Shown: positions 60,520 to 64,000 of the stretch, piece by piece
How the letters are laid out: every line of letters begins with the position of its first letter
Position numbering within the stretch: position 1 is the stretch's first letter
Assembly (NCBI RefSeq): GCF_900996245.1
Contig: NZ_CAAJGK010000011.1
Span: 62,001-126,000 of the forward strand
Reading direction: 5' to 3'
Length of the DNA: 64,000 nt
Source of the DNA: Paraburkholderia sp. BCC1886
GTDB taxonomy: Bacteria > Pseudomonadota > Gammaproteobacteria > Burkholderiales > Burkholderiaceae
Made by a program: the position numbers and the translations under genes
Notes under the pieces: generated by a model
What the model was told of the DNA's origin: nothing
Database searches by the model: none
Seen by the model: only the letters and a program-made list of their open reading frames with translations

Positions 60520-62658
60520 ATGACAACGGCATCCATTGTCAATGGCGCTCCGATGACCATCTTCCAGGGGGCTCAGGATCTGAGCACCGAAGTGGTCACT
60601 GCGGTTGCCGAACAGATTCCCCAGCACCTCCCGTTGATCTGCCTGTACACGCAACAGGGCCCGGTGACGACGGAGCTGGTGTCGGGGAGCGACTTGACGA
60701 CCATGTACGGATCGGATTCGTTCGATCTGCGCAAGGCCTGGGGAAATCACGCGACTGTGCTGGCGAGCACGGTGAACGCGCAAGGCAACGCGATCCAGGT
60801 ACAGCGGATGCAACCGGCCGACGCAGCGCCGGCAGCGACCATGCGCCTGTATCTGGACGTGCTGCCCGCGACCATCACGCAGTACGAACGCAATTCGGAC
60901 GGTTCGTTCACGACGGACTCGGCCGGTAACAAGGTTGCAGTGACGGGTTCTGGTGCCACCGCCGCAGGCTACATCTGCAAGTGGGTGCTGGGCACCGTGG
61001 ACTGGACCGCGAACGAAGACGCAGGCGACTGGGGCGAAGCCACGATCGCAGCCGGCGACCAGAGCGTCGGCTCCGTCACCTCGCAGCGTTACCCGATCAT
61101 GGACCTCCAGGTCCCGAGCTTCGGCACGTACGGGAACAACAACGGCATTCGCCTCTACGCACCGACCACCCAAAGTTCGGTCGCAGCCAACACAAACTTC
61201 ACGGAATACGACCTGGTCTACCCGTTCCGGATCTCGTGCGTTCAACGCACGGCGACGAACACGACGGGCTCGCTGGTCGCCGCACAAAGCGGTGCGCAAT
61301 ACCTGGACTTCACGTTCAAGCCGAAAACGATCGACTTGGCGATGGATGATCAAATCTCCATCCAGGACACCTTCATTGCCGCCTACCAATCTCTCAATCA
61401 AGCAAGTGGCGTCGCCGATGTGTTCGGTCCCTTCGGGCAACTGTTCACGTATGACGACAACATCGCAACCCTGGTGGCGATGTTCTATGCGGCCGAGCTG
61501 CCCCTCATCAATTCGTTCTCGGATTTCACGGGCGCAACGGGTGAAGAGTGGCTGTTCAACTTCGTGAGCGGTGTGTCTTCGACGAATGTGCCGTACTCGT
61601 CCTGGCAGCTGAACACGACCGACAGCGACGCAGCGTATCTGTCGAGCAGCACCACCCTGTGGGCTTCGGGCGGTACGGACGGCACGATGAACGATACGTT
61701 GTTCGCAGAGCTGGTTACGAACTTCATGGCGGTCTATGCCGACCTGACCAATCCGGTCCAGGACATGGTGACCTCGCCGGAATCGATTTTCTGGGACTCG
61801 GGCTTCCCGCTCGCGACCAAGAAGGCGATCTGCCAGTTCATCAGCCAGCGCAAAGACACGTTCGTTGCGTTGTCGACCTTCTCGACGCTGAGCCCCGTGC
61901 TCACGCAGGCCGAAGAGTCGTCGATGGCGGTGGCGCTCAAAGCGTACCTGCAGCAATACCCGGAATCGGATTACTTCGGCACGGCTTGCGTGCGCGGGAT
62001 GATCGTGCCCGGCTCGGGCACCTTGACCGGTTCGCTCTACGCTGGCTCGACCGATTCGAACAACAGCAGCCTGCCGCTGACCATCGAGCTCGCCTCGAAA
62101 GCGGCCGCCTACATGGGTGCCAGCAACGGGAAGTGGAAGTCGGGTTACTCGTTCGATTCGGCACCGGGCTCGGAGATCACGCTGTTCTCGAACATCAACG
62201 TCACGTTCTGGCCAGCCACGGTGCGCAACACCGACTGGGCCAACGGGATGGTGGGTGTGGAAGCGTTCCAGCGTCGCTCGGTGTACTTCCCGGCGCTGAA
62301 GACCGTGTACGACAACGACACGTCCGTGCTCAACAGCTTCTTCAACGCGATGGCACTCTGCTATCTCGAGAAGATCGGCGATGCGGCACGTCGTTACTTC
62401 TCGGGCACGGCCTCGATGACGGATGCACAGCTCATCAAGAACGTGAACGCGTGGGTGACGGCACAAGTGTCGGGCATCTTCGACAACCGGTTCACGATCG
62501 TGCCCAACACGACGGTGGCGGGTGCCGATGCGCAGCGCGGCTACAGCTGGACCCTGACGATCGCTGTCTACATGCCGAACATGAAAACGGTCGAAACATT
62601 GGCCATTCAGACGTACCGCTCGGATGACCTCACCTCGACGTCGACGACTTCGAGCTAA
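60520..62658 (+). CDS. tail sheath protein
   Basis: 712 residues from the ATG at 60520, preceded by AGGAATCC; the frame is open further upstream but without a good start. The phiKZ sheath (gp29) is of similar length. N-terminal MTIFQGAQDLSTEVVTAVAE ... LPLICLYTQQGPVTTELVSG and the C-terminal FQRRSVYFPALKTVYDNDTS, then a conserved end (YSWTLTIAVYMPNMKTVETL) fit contractile sheath proteins. It is followed by the tube gene 92 nt later. It contracts to drive the tube through the envelope. Confidence 0.88.
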   Translation: MTTASIVNGAPMTIFQGAQDLSTEVVTAVAEQIPQHLPLICLYTQQGPVTTELVSGSDLTTMYGSDSFDLRKAWGNHATVLASTVNAQGNAIQVQRMQPADAAPAATMRLYLDVLPATITQYERNSDGSFTTDSAGNKVAVTGSGATAAGYICKWVLGTVDWTANEDAGDWGEATIAAGDQSVGSVTSQRYPIMDLQVPSFGTYGNNNGIRLYAPTTQSSVAANTNFTEYDLVYPFRISCVQRTATNTTGSLVAAQSGAQYLDFTFKPKTIDLAMDDQISIQDTFIAAYQSLNQASGVADVFGPFGQLFTYDDNIATLVAMFYAAELPLINSFSDFTGATGEEWLFNFVSGVSSTNVPYSSWQLNTTDSDAAYLSSSTTLWASGGTDGTMNDTLFAELVTNFMAVYADLTNPVQDMVTSPESIFWDSGFPLATKKAICQFISQRKDTFVALSTFSTLSPVLTQAEESSMAVALKAYLQQYPESDYFGTACVRGMIVPGSGTLTGSLYAGSTDSNNSSLPLTIELASKAAAYMGASNGKWKSGYSFDSAPGSEITLFSNINVTFWPATVRNTDWANGMVGVEAFQRRSVYFPALKTVYDNDTSVLNSFFNAMALCYLEKIGDAARRYFSGTASMTDAQLIKNVNAWVTAQVSGIFDNRFTIVPNTTVAGADAQRGYSWTLTIAVYMPNMKTVETLAIQTYRSDDLTSTSTTSS

Positions 62659-62749
62659 ACAGTTAGCACAACCAAGGAAGAGCGGGGGCGCGCGCACGTC
62701 TACCGCAGCCTTGGGCTGACTAGCGATCCATTGAATTTAGGAGCAACTC

Positions 62750-63724
62750 ATGCCGCGCGTCGCAGATGCAATTTTGTCCAACACGACTGCGTTCGCCATC
62801 GGGCACAACAACCCGATGCTCGATCTGCAGAACGGTGGGCAGATGGGCTTCACGCCCAACTACGTGCAGTGGGTGAGTAACCAGCAGTACGTCCGCCGGA
62901 ACCTCATCTGTCTGTTGATCGAAGCCCCCTTGGGCTTCAACTATTTGCCGAACCCGTCCACCTGGGTCGGCACGCTGCGAGCCCTCGTCGAACTGCATGC
63001 ATTGCGGATCACGGGCCTCAACGCTCACCTCACCGTGGAAGTGGCGGAAACGCCGGTTGGCGGTGGCGGGAACATGCAACAGGACGTGACCGACGTCAAG
63101 CGTGAACGCTCGGTGCCGGCCTTCTCGTGGAACGAAAAGTACGGCATGCCCGTGACGATGTTCCACCAGGGCTGGATCACGAACCTGCTGATGGACCCGG
63201 ATACCAAGTTCGCGAACGTAGCGACCTTGACCCCGATCACGGGACTCGCGGCACCGACCGACATGTTGGCCGACATGTACACGGCGACCATGATCTTCAT
63301 CGAACCGGACCCGACGCACACCCGTGTCGTGAAGTCCTGGCTCGTGACGAACATGTTCCCGCTGTCGACGGGCGACATCGTGGGTTCGCGCGACCTCGCG
63401 TCTGCCAATGAACCGCTGACGGTGGACATCACCTACGCGGGCATTGCGCAGTACGGCCTGGGCGTCGACCAGTTCGCGCAACAGTTGCTGACCTCCATCA
63501 GCATCGCCGGTGCGAACCCGTACACGGAATCGGCCTTCATCAGCGCGATCAACGCCGATGTGGCTGCGACCACCACGGGCTACCAAGCGGAGATCAACCA
63601 GATCTCGGCAGCGCAAGCCGGCACGACCGCGGCCTTGGCCACGGGCGAAAGCGCAACCTCGAGCGACGTCGCCACCGCGACCACCTCGACGACGGCGGTC
63701 CCGACCTCCAGCGTTTCGGCGTAA
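62750..63724 (+). CDS. tail tube protein
   Basis: 324 residues; TTAGGAGCAACTC precedes the ATG. Directly after the sheath gene, as phiKZ gp30 follows gp29. Residues 40-260 are a beta-barrel-like region (YVRRNLICLLIEAPLGFNYL; ALRITGLNAHLTVEVAETPV; PLTVDITYAGIAQYGLGVDQ). The C-terminal 60 residues are Ala/Thr/Ser-rich and probably flexible. Forms the inner tube for DNA passage. Identity rests on order, length and fold-like pattern. Confidence 0.85.
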   Translation: MPRVADAILSNTTAFAIGHNNPMLDLQNGGQMGFTPNYVQWVSNQQYVRRNLICLLIEAPLGFNYLPNPSTWVGTLRALVELHALRITGLNAHLTVEVAETPVGGGGNMQQDVTDVKRERSVPAFSWNEKYGMPVTMFHQGWITNLLMDPDTKFANVATLTPITGLAAPTDMLADMYTATMIFIEPDPTHTRVVKSWLVTNMFPLSTGDIVGSRDLASANEPLTVDITYAGIAQYGLGVDQFAQQLLTSISIAGANPYTESAFISAINADVAATTTGYQAEINQISAAQAGTTAALATGESATSSDVATATTSTTAVPTSSVSA

Positions 63725-63762
63725 TCTTGGTCTGGCTGGAAACAGCCAAAAAAAGAAGCCAG

Positions 63763-63799
63763 CATACGGCCCAGCCCGCGGGGGCTGGGCTTTATGACG
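63763..63799. terminator. bidirectional terminator with TTATGACGTC tail
   Basis: GGCCCAGCCC-gcgg-GGGCTGGGC; + strand tail TTTATGACGTC, - strand side GTATGCTGGC then a T-run. A smaller hairpin TGGCTG-gaaa-CAGCCA sits at 63733-63748. Confidence 0.85.
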
Positions 63800-63804
63800 T
63801 CAGG

Positions 63805-64000
63805 TCAGCGTCCCCAGCCGTCGTGCGTTGTCCAGCACCACAGTCGGTACAGCCAGCAGCAGAAGTAAGTTACCGGCCAGATCAACACGAGGAAGAAGAC
63901 GATCAGGCTGGCTCCTTCGTCAGCCAACAGTTCGGCGCTAAACCCGCGGTGTGTACGCAGGACGAGCGGACCCAGGAATAAATAGATCCCAAAAAGAACC
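63805..64000 (-). CDS. membrane protein, C-terminal part (partial)
   Basis: The gene enters from the right edge on the - strand; 64 codons are visible. It has two hydrophobic segments (LFGIYLFLGPLVL; SLIVFFLVLIWPVTYFCCWL) and a Trp/Cys-rich end (YRLWCWTTHDGWGR). Probably a small inner-membrane protein. It converges on the tail tube gene. Function unknown. Confidence 0.55.
   Translation of the reverse strand, partial: VLFGIYLFLGPLVLRTHRGFSAELLADEGASLIVFFLVLIWPVTYFCCWLYRLWCWTTHDGWGR

Noticed and set aside
60463..62697. 744-codon open frame antisense to the tail sheath
   Set aside because: Arg/His/Gly-rich shadow caused by high third-position GC of the sheath gene; no ribosome site.
1..64000. 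CRISPR arrays, insertion sequences and rRNA genes
   Set aside because: No regularly spaced repeats, transposase genes with terminal repeats, or rRNA-like sequence were seen on reading.

Overview
The window is part of the genome of a phiKZ-type, nucleus-forming jumbo myovirus (Chimalliviridae-like) of a Gram-negative host. The evidence is the combination of genes: split beta/beta' subunits of a phage non-virion RNA polymerase (6484-10832 and 22471-23970), a chimallin-like protein encoded directly before the beta' N-terminal gene (24375-26318), a phage tubulin (40890-41906), a phiKZ-type large terminase (52637-54880) and contractile-tail sheath and tube genes (60520-63724). Gene order follows phiKZ, as I remember it, in reverse orientation: terL, three virion genes, sheath and tube on the right; tubulin in the middle; the chimallin/beta' N pair; then SSB, a possible fifth polymerase subunit, beta C, beta' C and helicase on the left. 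The sequence is GC-rich except for a few ORF-free islands. The host is not stated by the sequence; a Burkholderiales-type proteobacterium is a guess.

Layout. 1-2.6 kb, + strand: the end of parA, parB, and a probable replication initiator, which is a plasmid maintenance module. 2.6-4.7 kb: small unknown genes including a lipoprotein. 4.8-17.2 kb, mostly - strand: SF2 helicase, RNA polymerase beta' C and beta C fragments, large phage-conserved-looking proteins, SSB. 17.3-26.3 kb, - strand: an SbcD-like nuclease, unknown proteins, RNA polymerase beta' N, chimallin candidate. 26.3-27.4 kb: an AT-richer region without convincing genes. 27.4-31.6 kb: small genes, including zinc ribbons and membrane peptides. 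31.3-33.8 kb: thioredoxin overlapping a family-B-like DNA polymerase. 34-38.2 kb: a tandem run of small unknown proteins with a similar C-terminal motif. 38.8-40.3 kb: two alternating pairs of histidine-phosphatase and acyl-carrier-protein genes. 40.9-48.3 kb: tubulin, RecJ, macro-domain protein, GNAT, and unknown proteins. 48.3-52.6 kb: an ORF-poor region, a GIY-YIG homing endonuclease and several + strand genes. 52.6-64 kb: terminase and virion structural genes.

How it works together. Most replication and transcription genes lie on the - strand in translationally coupled clusters, with many ATGA overlaps. Seven copies of a TATATCAC-type motif, all on the - strand and all 25-131 nt before a gene start, look like promoters read by a phage RNA polymerase; they precede the chimallin, beta' N, possible fifth polymerase subunit and tubulin genes. 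Many transcription units end in GC hairpins followed by a recurrent TTATGCCGTC-like tail. The most unusual points are the parAB-rep module joined to a normally lytic type of phage, the duplicated phosphatase-ACP unit, and the thioredoxin coupled to DNA polymerase.
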